Shown piece by piece: positions 1-11,685 of a stretch of 64,000 bases of DNA; position 1 is the first letter of the stretch, and every line of letters begins with the position of its first letter. The stretch comes from Aspergillus flavus. Its lineage: Eukaryota > Ascomycota > Eurotiomycetes > Eurotiales > Aspergillaceae. Made by a program: the position numbers and the translations under genes. The notes beneath the pieces are model-generated. The model did no database searches, had not been told where the DNA came from, and was given only the letters and a program-made list of their open reading frames with translations. Location: the NCBI RefSeq assembly GCF_009017415.1, contig NC_092404.1:2728001-2792000 (forward strand). Direction: 5' to 3'.

Positions 1-2223
1 ACTGCGGTCTTTGATCCACTTAATCCGCGAACCCATGCGGGTGAGTCGCGACCACACGAACGAGTTTCAGAACGTCAACATCAGTTACCTCATCCGCTAA
101 CATTCCGTATTGTCAACCCCAAGAATGGCCGTGCGATATATGCCGGGATACGTGAGTTCTCCGCCGAAGAGAACGAAGTAGGTCTTAGTGCTTTCTTGAG
201 AGACGCCTTAGGGATTGAAGACGACCAATTCCCGTCGGAGACGTATGGGTACTGGCAGACCTCGGAACTCTCGGAAACGATAGACGGCACTGCGGAATCG
301 CAGCCTACTTCTTTAGCGCCAGACTTAGCTCCCTTAGTCACAGTCCATGTTGAACAGTTGCCCAAAGGAGCCTATGTTCGTCTCCGACCTCTCGAGGCTG
401 GCTATGACCCAGAGGATTGGAAGGCTCTACTTGAACGATACTTGCGAGATAACTTCACGACATTAAGTACGGGGGAGGTCTTGCAGGTGTCGGGGGGTCA
501 GCACGAGTCGTTTAGGTTCTTGGTGGACAAAATTGAGCCAGCGGGTGATGGCATCTGCATTATTGATACCGACTTGGAGGTAGACATTGTGGCCTTGACC
601 GAAGATCAAGCCAGAGAGACCTACCGGAGGCGGATGGAGAAGGCATCTCGTGCCATTGGAACCCAGGGAGACTCGTCAACCGGCGGGGTACTTTCTATTG
701 GAGAAAAAGTGTATGGCCTGGTAGTTCCAGGTGCATACGTTGACTACGAAATCCGCGAGTGGGATCGCAGAGACCCTATTATTATCACAGTCGAATGTGC
801 GGGTGATGCAGACGTCTCTCTCTTTGTGAGCCCCCTTACCCCTCGCCAGAGGAACCGTCCTAGAGAAGACCAGCACCTTTTGAGTGACTTCACCACACAA
901 CCAATAAAGCGAGTTCGGATTGAGTCCACAAATGTAGAGCTGGAGGCGGCAGAGGCTCTATATGTATCGGTTTATGCATTCGACCATCGTGAATACAGCG
1001 ATGAGTATCCACAGAACCAAGAGCTACCGCTGCAGTACAAGTTGCAGATCTCAGCTAATCAGTCTGTTGACTCCGACGAATATTCGAAGAATACATCAGC
1101 GCATGATAATCCGAATGACATTCAATGTGGCAATTGCCAACAGTGGGTGCCTCAGCGAACGCTAGTGCTGCACGAAAGCTTTTGTCTTCGGAACAATGTA
1201 CTTTGCCCTCAGTGCCATAATGTATTCCAAAAGAGGTCATCTGAATGGCAGAATCATTGGCACTGTACTCAAGACTCATCTTATGGCAATGGTGTTTTAA
1301 GTAAGCACAAACATGATGCTATCTTCCACTCCCAGCGGTCATGTCGCGCTTGTGGGCTCGAGATGGAGGGTCTTCCGCGACTCGCTCATCACCGCATAAC
1401 AGACTGTCCAGAAAAACCAATCTTATGCCAATTTTGTCATCTTGTAGTCCCCCAGAAAGGCGAGACAGATCCCGATATGCACGACCCAGAAGTCCTGGTC
1501 TCTGGACTCACCCCGCATGAACTGGTTGACGGTGGTCGAACAACGGAATGTCACCTGTGTAACAAAATTGTTCGACTACGCGACATGAAGACTCATTTGC
1601 GTCATCACGACCTGGAACGCTTGTCCAAACCCCCACCCCGCGTTTGCCTGAACCGAAATTGTGGTCGTACACTTGATGGGCGCAGTGTACAAAGTGCATC
1701 CACGCCAGGCATTGATACATTAGGCCTCTGCAGTTTTTGCTTCGGTTCACTATATGTGGATACGTATGACCCTGAAGGAAAAGCACTCCGCCGTCGCATC
1801 GAGCGTCGATACCTTTCGCAAATGATGACTGGGTGTGGGAAGCCCTGGTGTCAGAATGAGTACTGCAAGAATGGGAGACGGGCCAGACAGCCTTCCTCCA
1901 TACCAATGAATGTCACTCCGCTGGAATCGATGAGCGTAGCAAATATTCTAGCCACAATCAAACCCGTCGTCGACGCCATATGTCTGCAGAGCGGTAATCT
2001 AAACACTGCGCCGTTTTACTTTTGCACCGACCAATTGGGCCAGCAGCGTCGCATACTCGCGGAGATGATAGCGGCCGAAGGTTCCGTGGCTAGCGGCAAA
2101 GAGTATGATTTACCATGGTGTGTGGCGTCCGTTGAAGCCACGGGAGGGGATCTCATCAAAGCACGGGAATGGTTAGAGAACTGGGCACCTACGAAGAACG
2201 AGGAAGCTCGTGTTCTATGTTAG
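1..2223 (+). CDS. Ufd1-like protein with C-terminal zinc fingers (5' end outside window)
   Basis: The frame is open from base 1 to the TAG at 2221-2223, so 740 residues are visible and the start lies upstream. Codons 120-195 match the UFD1 fold that binds ubiquitin and Cdc48/p97 cofactors: LPKGAYVRLRP near codon 120 and IIDTDLEVDI near 190. A second beta-rich stretch follows. From about codon 375 to 560 there is a Cys/His-rich array (CGNC, CPQC, CRAC, CQFC, CHLC plus spaced His), resembling TRAF-type/C2H2 zinc fingers. The C-terminus (about 640-735) is helical and ends in a UBA-like stretch. Yeast Ufd1 is about 360 residues and lacks the finger region, so this is the long filamentous-fungal form annotated as Ufd1-like. 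Whether it replaces or accompanies canonical Ufd1 in the Cdc48-Npl4 complex cannot be seen here. Confidence 0.85.
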   Translation, partial: TAVFDPLNPRTHAGESRPHERVSERQHQLPHPLTFRIVNPKNGRAIYAGIREFSAEENEVGLSAFLRDALGIEDDQFPSETYGYWQTSELSETIDGTAESQPTSLAPDLAPLVTVHVEQLPKGAYVRLRPLEAGYDPEDWKALLERYLRDNFTTLSTGEVLQVSGGQHESFRFLVDKIEPAGDGICIIDTDLEVDIVALTEDQARETYRRRMEKASRAIGTQGDSSTGGVLSIGEKVYGLVVPGAYVDYEIREWDRRDPIIITVECAGDADVSLFVSPLTPRQRNRPREDQHLLSDFTTQPIKRVRIESTNVELEAAEALYVSVYAFDHREYSDEYPQNQELPLQYKLQISANQSVDSDEYSKNTSAHDNPNDIQCGNCQQWVPQRTLVLHESFCLRNNVLCPQCHNVFQKRSSEWQNHWHCTQDSSYGNGVLSKHKHDAIFHSQRSCRACGLEMEGLPRLAHHRITDCPEKPILCQFCHLVVPQKGETDPDMHDPEVLVSGLTPHELVDGGRTTECHLCNKIVRLRDMKTHLRHHDLERLSKPPPRVCLNRNCGRTLDGRSVQSASTPGIDTLGLCSFCFGSLYVDTYDPEGKALRRRIERRYLSQMMTGCGKPWCQNEYCKNGRRARQPSSIPMNVTPLESMSVANILATIKPVVDAICLQSGNLNTAPFYFCTDQLGQQRRILAEMIAAEGSVASGKEYDLPWCVASVEATGGDLIKAREWLENWAPTKNEEARVLC

Positions 2224-2613
2224 TGCCCGAAGAAATTGGCAATTTCCATACTAATGCTGAACCTTTTATCTGAATATCTATAAGGTAGATATTCAAAAGG
2301 TATGGCGAGGGAAATCTGTTCGGGTAAATTGTTTATCTTAAAACGCCATTCACGCCCAGCCTGGGGTGGAGTTTATGTAGACTAATCCCCTCTGGGACAT
2401 ATTCTTCAAGGTTATTTTGTTGCTTTCCTAGCCATAAGCAAGCAGCTCTCATTTATCGGATCGACAGACACAATGCTTGTAGACACACGTGTAGAGACCG
2501 TTAATTCATGATATTCGTATATTTTAATATACTGTGACCGAAATCCCATGTCAGGACCAGGGAGCATCCGCTCAGAAGACATATTCCGTTGGATTTAAGA
2601 GAAAGCTTCAATA
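2224..2613. other. 3' spacer between convergent Ufd1-like and YIP1 genes
   Basis: The two genes converge on this 390-bp AT-rich stretch. It presumably holds both 3' UTRs. I see no reading frame or RNA gene in it. Confidence 0.5.
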
Positions 2614-3619
2614 TCAATTCGCACCCGTCTTTGCAGCCAAAGTCCCACTTCCGCGTGAAGAGAAAATTCCCATGATCCCGAAGACGACGTAAAACAGCGC
2701 CAATGGATATGCTACTAGGCCTCTCATCCCGCGCATCCGCGCAACCGCGCAAAACATTCCCGAGGAGCTATATGTGCACCACCCTACGGCAGCTGTCGTC
2801 AACAGGTAACCGAACATAGTGTCCATAGGGATCATTATCCCGACGAGGTTAGTGAGCACAAGCGGTAGGAAACAGTAGCCCAAAACACTAGCAGAGCGAG
2901 GGAATGTCAATGTAGCCGAGAAATGACCGGCAGCCGAGGCCTCGGAATACGAAGGTTTGTGGTGAGGATCGTAGTTGGCCGGGTCCGCAGCATTCGGCGT
3001 TGGGGAGGTATCGAGGGCCGGAGACATAAGACTAAGAATCAAATGTAAAGCTACGGTGCCGAAAACTGCAACGCCGTAGATATAGCCATAAAAGACTTTA
3101 CCAGAAAGGAGGAGGAAGGTTCCGTAGAGGACGATGTAAAGCAGTGCTCCATAGAGATCGCTGTCATCCATGAGATGCTGGTCGATCCGAGCGAAAGGGT
3201 TGAGCACTGTCAAAGTCTGCAGAATATAAGTTGATGCTACTATAATGATAACAACAAGGGGAACCAACCTTAGTCCTGATATGTTCGAAATTCACCCCCA
3301 GCTCCTCCAGCAACGGCGGCTCCCCCTCATATCCCTCTGTACCAAATGCAGCAAGCCACCCAGTCCTCAATCCGCCCTGTTCTCCCATCCGCCCACTTAC
3401 GCCAGTGGCTGGAGAACCAAAGCCGCCATATCCACCACCAACCCCTCCAATGGGATACGCCTGAGCGGCCGGGTTAGGGCCTGCACTAAATCCACCATAG
3501 GAAGCTTGAGAGGGAGTCGTATGACCAGACACAGAACCGTAGGAAGAAGGATAGAACTGAAGGTTCTGTGCAGAAGGTTGGGATCCGTAGGGCTGTTGTT
3601 GCGGGTAGTACTGGGCCAT
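2614..3619 (-). CDS. YIP1: Yip1-family ER/Golgi membrane protein
   Basis: Two exons, 3269-3619 and 2614-3216, joined in phase 0 across a 52-nt intron (3217-3268; donor GTTGGT, acceptor CTGCAG), giving 317 residues. The N-terminal ~90 residues are rich in Q, G, Y, S and P and cytosolic in type. Then comes the family signature LLEELGVNFEHIRTK, continued across the intron into TLTVLNPF and LMDDSDLYG, followed by five hydrophobic segments. Yip1 binds prenylated Rab/Ypt GTPases and acts with Yif1 in COPII vesicle formation and fusion between ER and Golgi. The start MAQYYPQQQPYG is chosen because an in-frame ATG eight codons upstream adds only unconserved sequence. The donor is non-consensus, but the junction restores the conserved IRTK-TLTVLNP run, so I trust it. 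Confidence 0.9.
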
Positions 3620-3973
3620 TGGGGCCGAGTGATGCAAGCACAAGTTGTCTAGATAGTAGAAGGTTCAAAGATGAAAGTGTACACGGATGGCGGTAGAATC
3701 GTAGTCTACTGGTGATGTTAAAGAAATAAGAGAAAAACCAGCCAGTATGGAGTGGTAAGCTGTAGCGGGAGAGCAGTAGACAGTTGTCGGTGCTGCCGTA
3801 CTACGTCCGACGAGACCCGTGACTTGAATGGCTAACTGAGCCCCAGCACCTAGATGTGGCCGTTTACCATTTTGGGCTTAGATCACTTACATTACAGTAA
3901 TCACGCAGTACATCGTACATAATCTCAATACCATAAAGAAGACTTCTATTAATTACAACAAGACTCCGACTTT

Positions 3974-5779
3974 CTACAGGAAATTAATACCGATTCCAAG
4001 CTGCAAACCTTTTCGGCCTTCTTCGCCTTTCCTTAGCACCAGTGGTAAAGAGAAGTTCAGCTCGAACCTAGCAGCTGGATGGGCGTACACGAGTCCAACT
4101 CCTGCCGCGATACTAGGCACTCCATTACCCAACTCAGAAATTGTAGAAACCATGGCATCCTTCACTTCTGAGCCTGTAGTAGGTGTGCTCTTCTGTGCGG
4201 TACGCAGAGGCAACAGACGACCACCATTTACAAACGCCTGGAGTCGCAAGGGCTTTTCCGCACCAACCCGGGGGAGTGGAAGTAGCAAGTTTGCACTTCC
4301 TGCAGCATATACGTCTCCCCCAACAGCATCAGCTCCATCGTGAGGGCCAAGGCCGCAGAGGCGGAAACCACGAACATCCGTAGGGCCTCCAACAAGGAAG
4401 CGGTCATTAGTACGCGAGGGCTGGGGTCTGTGGTCGGCATCCATTCCAAGGGGGTAAAGGAGACCTGCACGGAATCCAGTGGTAAAGCTGATACCACTGT
4501 TGCCTTCGATACCCGGCACAGGAATTGGAATTGCATTTTGTGCTTCAATTTCGGATTTCCAAAAAGATACATCTCCCTTTAGCGGACCCCAACCGGCTAG
4601 CTCATTGAAAGCCTTCGCATAGTAGCCACGAGATGGAAGAAGCCCATTGTCCCTACGGTCTTTGGACCAGGAATGAAAGATGCTACTTTTCACACTATCA
4701 CCTGCGTCTGCTCGGACTGTTGGGGATGCGTTCTCCGCCAGGCCAGTCATCTGCCGCCAGAAACCATTATACCCAACTTCATGACGATGGCCGGACTGGC
4801 TCATCCAGCGGATCTTGCTCCAGCCACCTTTCAAGGCCTCTTCGTGACTAGCCCAAGCCTTTTGAGTAGAGCTAGCGATTCCGCCAATTTCCAAACGGAA
4901 ATCCGGGTCACTTAGAATAGGGGTCTCAAATGTCGCTTGGTAGGCAGACCTTGTCCTAGTTCCCAGTGAAGCGTTCAAATTTAGATTTTCGGCACCGCCA
5001 AACACATTCCGCCAGAGAAGATTGCCATATGCGGATCCCTCCGTATTGCCGAGGTCGGTCCCGGTCTTCAGTAGAACACGAGACTTTTCTTTGACCGATA
5101 CATACACGTCAAGAGTTGGGAGTCCCGTTTGTGGGTCTCCTTCCGGCGATTTATCCAAGTACACAGACACTGGCTGCTGAAAAATGTCTGCAGTAGCGTT
5201 AATCAAGGTCTTAGTGACTATTAACGATGATTTACAAACCGAATCTACTTAATTTATCGGCACGTGCCGAGACTTCCCGCAAAGCTTCAGAAAGTGTGTA
5301 GGGCCTCTTCTGATTAGAACTCAAGAGAGGGTTGAAAATCCGTTCAAGAAAGCCCCTGCGCGTGTGGTGTGCGTTGAGGATTTGAACAGACGAAATGGCA
5401 CATGGGAGAGTGGAATTTTGGTCGATCTGATATCATAGGCATATGATCAGTACTCATTGTATTAGATTAATTTGTCTTTTGCCTCTATGCAATAATTGAG
5501 AAGGGGGAAAGGATAAGAATAGGGGAAAAGAATAAGGGGGAAGTGAAGCCACACCAATTCCCCAAGACGGTTCTGCGCCTTCCGGTAGATTGCGTGTATT
5601 CGCTCATTCACGGCCTGCTGTTGCTCCTCGAGCACTTTCGGGTCAGCACGCTGTTGAAGACGCTCGAAGATCTGAGGAAACAAAGCAAAGTGGTTAGCAA
5701 TCACAAGAATAAGCGTATTTAATCGATTCCAAGAGATTGAACGTACGTCTCCATCTTCGGTGGAAAGTGGGGAAGACAT
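3974..5779 (-). CDS. SAM50: Sorting and assembly machinery 50 kDa subunit (Omp85/BamA family)
   Basis: Four exons: 5747-5779, 5555-5671, 5240-5426 and 3974-5187, total 516 residues, close to the usual fungal length. Introns are 75, 128 and 52 nt. The N-terminal part carries the single POTRA-like segment (ILNAHHTRRGFLERIFNPLL, then YTLSEALREVSARADKLSRF), and the long last exon encodes the 16-strand Omp85 barrel, ending in LQLGIGINFL as a beta-signal-like strand. In the mitochondrial outer membrane Sam50 inserts beta-barrel proteins such as porin and Tom40. The second donor (GTGTGG) is weak, but GEL|IDQNSTLP keeps frame and family order. It is transcribed divergently from UBC6 with about 295 bp between the starts. 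Confidence 0.92.
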
Positions 5780-6074
5780 TGTTGCGGCTACAATGGCCAG
5801 CGACGCCTCTGGAAGGCTTTCTCGGCTATCTTCGATTGTCTCGGAAGTTGAGATGAAGTCTACATGGTGACACGTGACCAGTGGTGCTCCTTAGATTCAC
5901 TCCACCTACAACTCAATGACTTTCCATCATCACTTCGTCCAATAGACAAACCCTGTGCAGTTTACGAGCCGTGTCGCCCTGTCTCCGGTTTATCATCTCC
6001 GTGGGATTTTCCCTAAATATCCGCACTTGAAACTAGTGCTCGAACTAGGCAGCATATAATTCTTGCGATATAAG
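5780..6074. promoter_or_regulatory. Shared divergent promoter region of SAM50 and UBC6
   Basis: This 295-bp stretch separates the two outward-facing start codons. It contains one CACGTG core (5871-5876, context GACACGTGACC), the class of site bound by bHLH regulators such as Cbf1 or SREBP-like proteins in fungi. No TATA box is obvious. Assigning the site to either gene is inference. Confidence 0.4.
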
Positions 6075-7022
6075 ATGGCGACGAAAGCAGCCTTCAAACG
6101 GGTGAGTCTGGTAACTTAAATTGTATTCGAGCTGTTACTAATCACTGTACAGCTTACTCGTGAATACCAGAACATACAAAAGAACCCACCGCCCTATATA
6201 ATTGCTCATCCATCGGAGTCCAACATTCTTGAGTAAGATGTCGATCACGTTTACCGTTGTTTCCCCCGAGTCGGCATTGATGCAGGATATAGATGGCATT
6301 ACATCCTCACTGGGCCCCCTGGGACACCGTACGAGAATGGACAGTACTGGGGTACCTTGATGTTTCCTCCAGAGTACCCGTTTGCTCCACCTGCCATCCG
6401 CATGCATACCCCAAGCGGCCGATTTCAACCATCTGCTCGATTATGTCTCAGCATCAGTGATTTTCACCCCAAGTCCTTCAACCCAGCTTGGGAGGTTTCG
6501 ACGATTCTTATCGGACTACTCTCCTTTATGACTAGCGAAGAGATGACTACAGGTAGCGTCAGTGCGTCAGAAGCGGAACGAAGAGTGCTGGCTGCGCGAT
6601 CGAGATGGTGGAACTCCACCGGTGGAGGTTCTCACGTCATTTCCACACCAGGAGTAACCCCTACAGCCAAGGGAATCAACAATGTGAAAGCAGGAGACGG
6701 TGGACTGAAGTTTCGCGCAGAATGGCCAGAGTTAGATCAAGAGAACTGGAAGTGGATGAGGGACAATCATATTGACACGAAGACTGGCCAACTCATACCT
6801 GACCCCAATGCTGCTGCTGCTACGAAATGTTCTCCAGAAACCAGTGCACTACGTAGGCGTCCGAACGGAAGCGCCCATGGCCTCGGGGCTGTGGTAGAAG
6901 GTGGTCACGTCGCACGAGAAGCGGGCCAAAGCTGGGTTCGACGGAATCGGGTTTGGGTTGGTCTCGCCTTATTATTTGGATACGCGCTTGTCGCGAGACT
7001 ACTAAATGATGTTCAAGGTTAA
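6075..7022 (+). CDS. UBC6: Ubiquitin-conjugating enzyme E2, ER-anchored (Ubc6)
   Basis: Exons 6075-6101, 6153-6232 and 6293-7022 give 278 residues. Introns of 51 nt (branch TTACTAATC) and 60 nt are in phase: FKR|LTREYQ and SNILE|WHYILTGPPGTPYENGQYWG. The UBC fold is complete: PPEYPFAPP, then SGRFQPSARLCLSISDFHP with the active-site Cys in RLCLS, then FNPAWEVSTILIGLLSFM. After a hydrophilic linker the protein ends in a hydrophobic tail anchor (VWVGLALLFGYALVARLL), placing the E2 on the ER membrane facing the cytosol, where it serves Doa10-type ER-associated degradation. A pyrimidine-rich tract lies just after the stop. Confidence 0.95.
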
Positions 7023-9699
7023 GATTCGATGTCTTGACTCTTGAACCCTTTCGTACCCAGGAAGCATTTGGCATCCAATTCGTGGTGTCCTTTTATTTGT
7101 CGTTTTTTTGTCGATTCCCCTTGTTCTCTTCCTATTCATCCCTTATTTACTCTATTCTTCTGTTATTCGCCATTTCCCTCTATTATCCATTGTTATTCTG
7201 TTTCCTCTTCTTTTCTTTTCTTTTCTTCCGTTCTTCCGCCGCTCCCTTTTTCTACAGCAGCAGTTTCCTCCCGTATTTTTTTTTTCCATGGTTTGTAATG
7301 TTCATTGGTTTTATAAAGACCGAGAGGCGTCGGGAAACAGGGCGGCGTTCGAACGGTGGTATTTCGAGAAGTTACAGTTGTCCGGGACCTATTTAAACAC
7401 CAGTGTGCTCTGCAATTAAGGTCACTGCACCCTTTCACTGCACCTCTATACAGCATTTGTCCTACAGCGTATACACCCAATTTGCTTTAGTCATCTACTG
7501 GTGATTTCACACAGGGTATGGGAATTAGAAGTACATACGTGCACACCATTTTCTAAAACAATATTCGCAACTGTGTATGAATTATATACATACAGCGAAG
7601 AGCTACTTAACTTTAAATGAGGTTTTGAAGAATACCCCGGTTGATGGCGGCCTTATACATGCGGGTCCTAAGGTGAGATAGTAGTCCTACATAAATGACT
7701 TACAATACAACAGCTGCTGCTTTTGAGGGTTGTGGGTATTATCCCGGATCTTAACAGCGTTAGTGGATAGAACTCGCGGCATTCGATATCTCTACTATTA
7801 TTGTGATTTGCTATTATCTTTCCTTTACCATTTTTCCCTCTGTCTATTCGGGAATTTAATGAGCTATGTTAGATTAAAAATCTTCCGTAGAACAACCTAG
7901 AAGTAGCGCGAATACATACTACGAGTACAGAGTACTAGTAGTTAACATTGCCTAATCGTCCACATACGGCGTGTGTGGCTACGTAGTTTAATTCGGTGGA
8001 TATTACAGTACAGCGGACTATGTACTCTGTAAATCGAGCTACTGTGGCAAGAGGTCTAAAACCATCCACTTGACCGCCCTACATACCGCCATATACCAAC
8101 CTTACCAAATTCAGTATTTGAACCTACACAAGTCTATCTACACATTGAATTATAGCTCCTAGGAAGGAGATAGATACCAGTTATCAAGTCAGGTGACCTG
8201 TAAACCAGGCCTAGGTATAGTTTTGCGAGGTTTCTGCCGCGCAACAGAATATAATTAGGAAGGCGGTTAGACCAGGCAATAAATGGATGATTTCAAACTT
8301 TCTACGGAGGCGTGCACGGAAAGTCCTTACCAGGTGGGTCATCTATCACGTGATTAATAGCCAATAGTTTGACATGAAGATGTAGAGCTGCAAAATTCTA
8401 TTGGCCCAAGTCACGTGATACAATGACCCACCTGGCAAGGACTTTCCGTGCACGCCTCCGTACATCCCACTGTAACGGACAATACTCTGTATTTTACCGA
8501 AACCTTGGCGTTTTGCATTGTGCCACGGCGGCCACGCACTTATACTGTGTAGTCTTAAGCAATGCGTTTCTTTATTACCTGCCCCACGGAGTAGAGTAAT
8601 ATTCTGTAGAGTATTAAGCTTATTGATAGAATGCCAGGTTGTAGCTTAACTAGCCCTGGATTTTACATAACTCCACTACTCCGTACTACTAGTATAGATA
8701 CTTTGACTCCTGAGACACTAGGGCCATGGCACCCAATGAAGTTTTAAAAAACAGTAAATATCTTCGAACCCGGATTAGTCAATATCCTGAGCCTTTAGCT
8801 AGACTAGTTTACTGGGTAATCTAGTGGAACCTAATAGATAGATTTAATTGGTTGGTATATAGTGCGTTACTGTTGATTAAAAAGTCCAGGTTGTCCAGAA
8901 AGTTGATTTAGTCCGCCGTACTGTATGATATTGAACGCCGGCTAGACTAAAGGTTATAGCCTTTTTCTACGGAGTATTCCACCTGGCAATCTCTTCTATT
9001 CTCTAGTTTCAAGGCTAGCGTATTCTCCGCGGTAATTTCAAATAACTTTAGTTACTAACTCCGTATGCCGTTTCTCTTGTTGTAGTCCAGCTCTGCCCGC
9101 GGCGGTGGGTACGGTATGGCCCCTGTGCAATGTACTCCGTATGTACATGCAACAACCGTTTACCCCGGAAATGCTCCTGGGTTTGCTTGGTAACTCATTC
9201 TTCCTCCTCCCCGTTTTCACTCTTTGAGTAGTGTCAAGGCGTTGAGCCATTTGTTATTGAGCAATTTGCTATTATGGACTCTGCGACAGGGTCTATTGCC
9301 ACGCATTACTCTCATTCAGGTCCGTCTGGGTTTGTATTGTCTTTATTAGCATCACTATTATCACTATTGTCACCATCGTCATATTCGAAATCTTTCGGTA
9401 TCATGGCCGCCCCCTTTTGCTAGATTATGTCTTCTCTCGAAATGGGCTCTTTTCCTGTGTCTCATATCTCCCTGAAGATTGGGCTGCACTACCTTAGTGC
9501 ACGTGCTTGTCACTCTTCATAGCTTTTTCTTTTCCTCTCCTTTCTCTCTACTTCTTTCTTTTTGCCCTGTGTATCTGACTCCCGCCAGAATTTGAAACCT
9601 GTTATCAACTTCTGATTGACACCAAATCATCTGTATCAGTGCAATGTCGTCATAATACCCTCAGTACCTATTATTTCGAGTGTTGATTCGTCTTTCTAG
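7023..9699. other. 2.7 kb AT-rich spacer with a foldback element and repeated 9-mers
   Basis: No convincing gene is present. The first 270 bases are pyrimidine-rich with TTTTC runs (7195-7235), probably 3' UTR of UBC6. The foldback element at 8303-8462 is listed separately. Exact copies of TACGGAGTA or its complement lie at 8677-8685, 8968-8976 and 9133-9141, with near copies at 8586 and 9058. A short ATG frame at 9274 (about 49 codons) might contribute a first exon to the regulator downstream, but I cannot show it. Confidence 0.5.
8303..8462. mobile_element. 160-bp foldback, MITE-like element
   Basis: The left arm (8303-8367) and right arm (8398-8462) are inverted copies of 65 nt around a 30-nt loop. 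The outer 40 nt match at 39 positions; the inner 25 nt match with small indels and substitutions. Ends read TACGGAGGCGTGCACGG inward from both sides. The terminal TA on each side would fit a TA target duplication, as in Tc1/mariner-derived MITEs. Each arm carries a CACGTGA core and a CCAATAG end. There is no coding capacity. A simple hairpin of other origin remains possible, since only one copy is seen in this window. Confidence 0.7.
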
Positions 9700-11685
9700 G
9701 GCCGAGGCCAACAATCATCACATCGCCGGATCGACCTACATTCACATTTGTTGACCATGATGATGATTTGAGTTCCAAACGAATCAAAGATGTCAATGCT
9801 CGCAGGACTATTCGCTCTCACGTTATGCGTGATGTACGTAGGCGTGAGCGACTAGCTGGACTGAAGCGTGTCTCTAGGCGTGAAGGACTTGCAGGCAAAG
9901 CCGTTGTCCAGTCAAATTTCGAAGACTCGCCTTCAGAGCGTGCCTCACCCACGAGGCTTGCTGATCCATCGGGGCCAAAATTACTCATGGGAAGAGGACC
10001 ACCTCGTGACATTACCAAAAACAAAGAAAAGCGCCGACAGCAGCCAGATAGGCGCTATGCTAGTCATTCAATATCAACTGGCTCTATTTCAATTCCGCTT
10101 CAGTTTCCTACGTCATGGCTTGTCGACCCATTCAGTACATTGCCAGGCGCCAGTGATGTGCCTATTATTACTACTCGACTAGTCTTTTATTGTGAGTCGA
10201 CCACTTGTTTCTACCTGTTATCTTTTTATTTTTGATCCAGGGATCCGTTGGCGATTTCCTGTTTCACAAGTTGTACGTCGATAAATAAGGTGCACTGTCA
10301 GCAAGCACTAAACTCCGACTGACCCGGTAAATTACCTAGGGGGGACTGTCTTTGTGCCGATGACTTTCCCGAAAGAGCATGCTTTCAATGAGCGGGCTAA
10401 AACCGAAATGGCAGTTCAATCTTCATTTACAGATCAGGGCAGTTTCTTTGGCTTAATGAGCATGTGCGCTGCCCACCGAGCTGTTTTGGCTGGACATCAT
10501 TCACAGTTCCAAGCTACTACAGCAGCCTCCCATCGCTTTTTACACGATGCAGATTATTATGTTATGAAAGCCAGGTGTATTCGTGAGATGAATATCAAAT
10601 TGTGCAACCCCGCTCTATCGTTAAGTAACGAAGCGTTTGGCACAATCATTAATCTTCTTACGGGTGCGGTATGTATTCCTATTTTCTTTGCTCCGGTCGC
10701 TTCCATGTTATTGGCAGTGGGTGAGATTCAAGACACAATTCTTGCCAAGGCATGCTTCTAACCCTTACCAGTTGATAGCCGGATTGTTTGAAGAAGCTCG
10801 TATGCACCTCAGAGGCTTGAAGCGCATGGTGGACTTGCGAGGAGGCATTACGGACAACAGTATTCATCAGTCTTCAATGCTAGCTGCTATTCTTACGTAT
10901 GAGCTTCGCCGTGCACTTTCTTACCGGATTTTATTGACTAGTAATATAGTACTGATGTGAAGGCTGCGTCGGGACTCATGACCCAGCCGGTTTTCCCTTT
11001 GGCTCGGGACTTGCAACCGGTTTCAGCCAGTATTCAAGAGCGTATAGCGCCCTCGGATACGTCAGAATTACAGAGATTGGGCGCTGCATTCGTCTCTGAC
11101 CTCCAACTCAGCTCATGTTTGCTAAGTATTCTCCGTGCTATGCGTGATATTGTACTTTACGGCCAGGCTTGCAACCAAAACCCCGCTGTACTTTGCACTG
11201 ATGACCACGAATTCTTTCGCAGTCTCAATCGTGAAGTTGAGCATAAGCTCCTTAGTTATGTCTATTCTGAATCCACTACACGAGGCAGGCCAATTTCTGA
11301 GGCAACCTCATATCTTGGTTCTCTGGAAGCGGTCACCAGGATCGCTTCGATCTGTTACCTGAACCATTTTCTTATTGTATCGCCCCCGTCTTCTGGGCTG
11401 GGTCGTGCGCTCACAAGACATTTGAAGCAAGCTCTGGCTGACTGTCCTTGGCCACCGTTATCGAAGGAGGGTCATGGTTTGCTCGCATGGGTGTTATTCA
11501 TTGGTGCTCAAAGCTCGGCAGGTCAGGTTGAACGCCCGTGGTTTGTTGAGCGTCTATCCCGCATCGCCCTAGTTTGTGGGTGGCACACCTGGAGGCAGAT
11601 GGCTGACGTGTTAATTGATTACTTTTATCTTCCTAGTACCAACCAAGCGGACTGGGAATCCATCTGGAATGAGGCCATGGTTTGA
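9700..11685 (+). CDS. Fungal-specific regulator, Fungal_trans_2-like; 5' end unresolved
   Basis: Coding stretches: 9700-10191, 10241 to about 10276, 10340-10668, 10772-10896 and 10950-11685. Clear junctions are TT|GG (intron 10192-10240), LLTGA|LIAGLFEEARMHL (10669-10771, branch CTTCTAACCC) and ILT|TDVKAASGLM (10897-10949). The N-terminal part has the basic run of this family (RRTIRSHVMRDVRRRERLAG), as in proteins lacking a classic Zn2Cys6 cluster. Later blocks FFGLMSMCAAHRAVLAG and HLRGLKRMVDLRGG are typical of the Fungal_trans_2 (DUF3468) domain. The role is inferred to be transcriptional; the target is unknown. The exon from 10241 runs into a stop unless an odd donor (GTCGAT at 10277) is used, and no start codon fits cleanly, so the model may be incomplete or the gene may be starting to decay. 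Confidence 0.65.

Noticed and set aside
7034..7419. Phe/Ser-rich frames after UBC6
   Set aside because: They translate a pyrimidine tract (TTC/TCT codons), a typical artefact.
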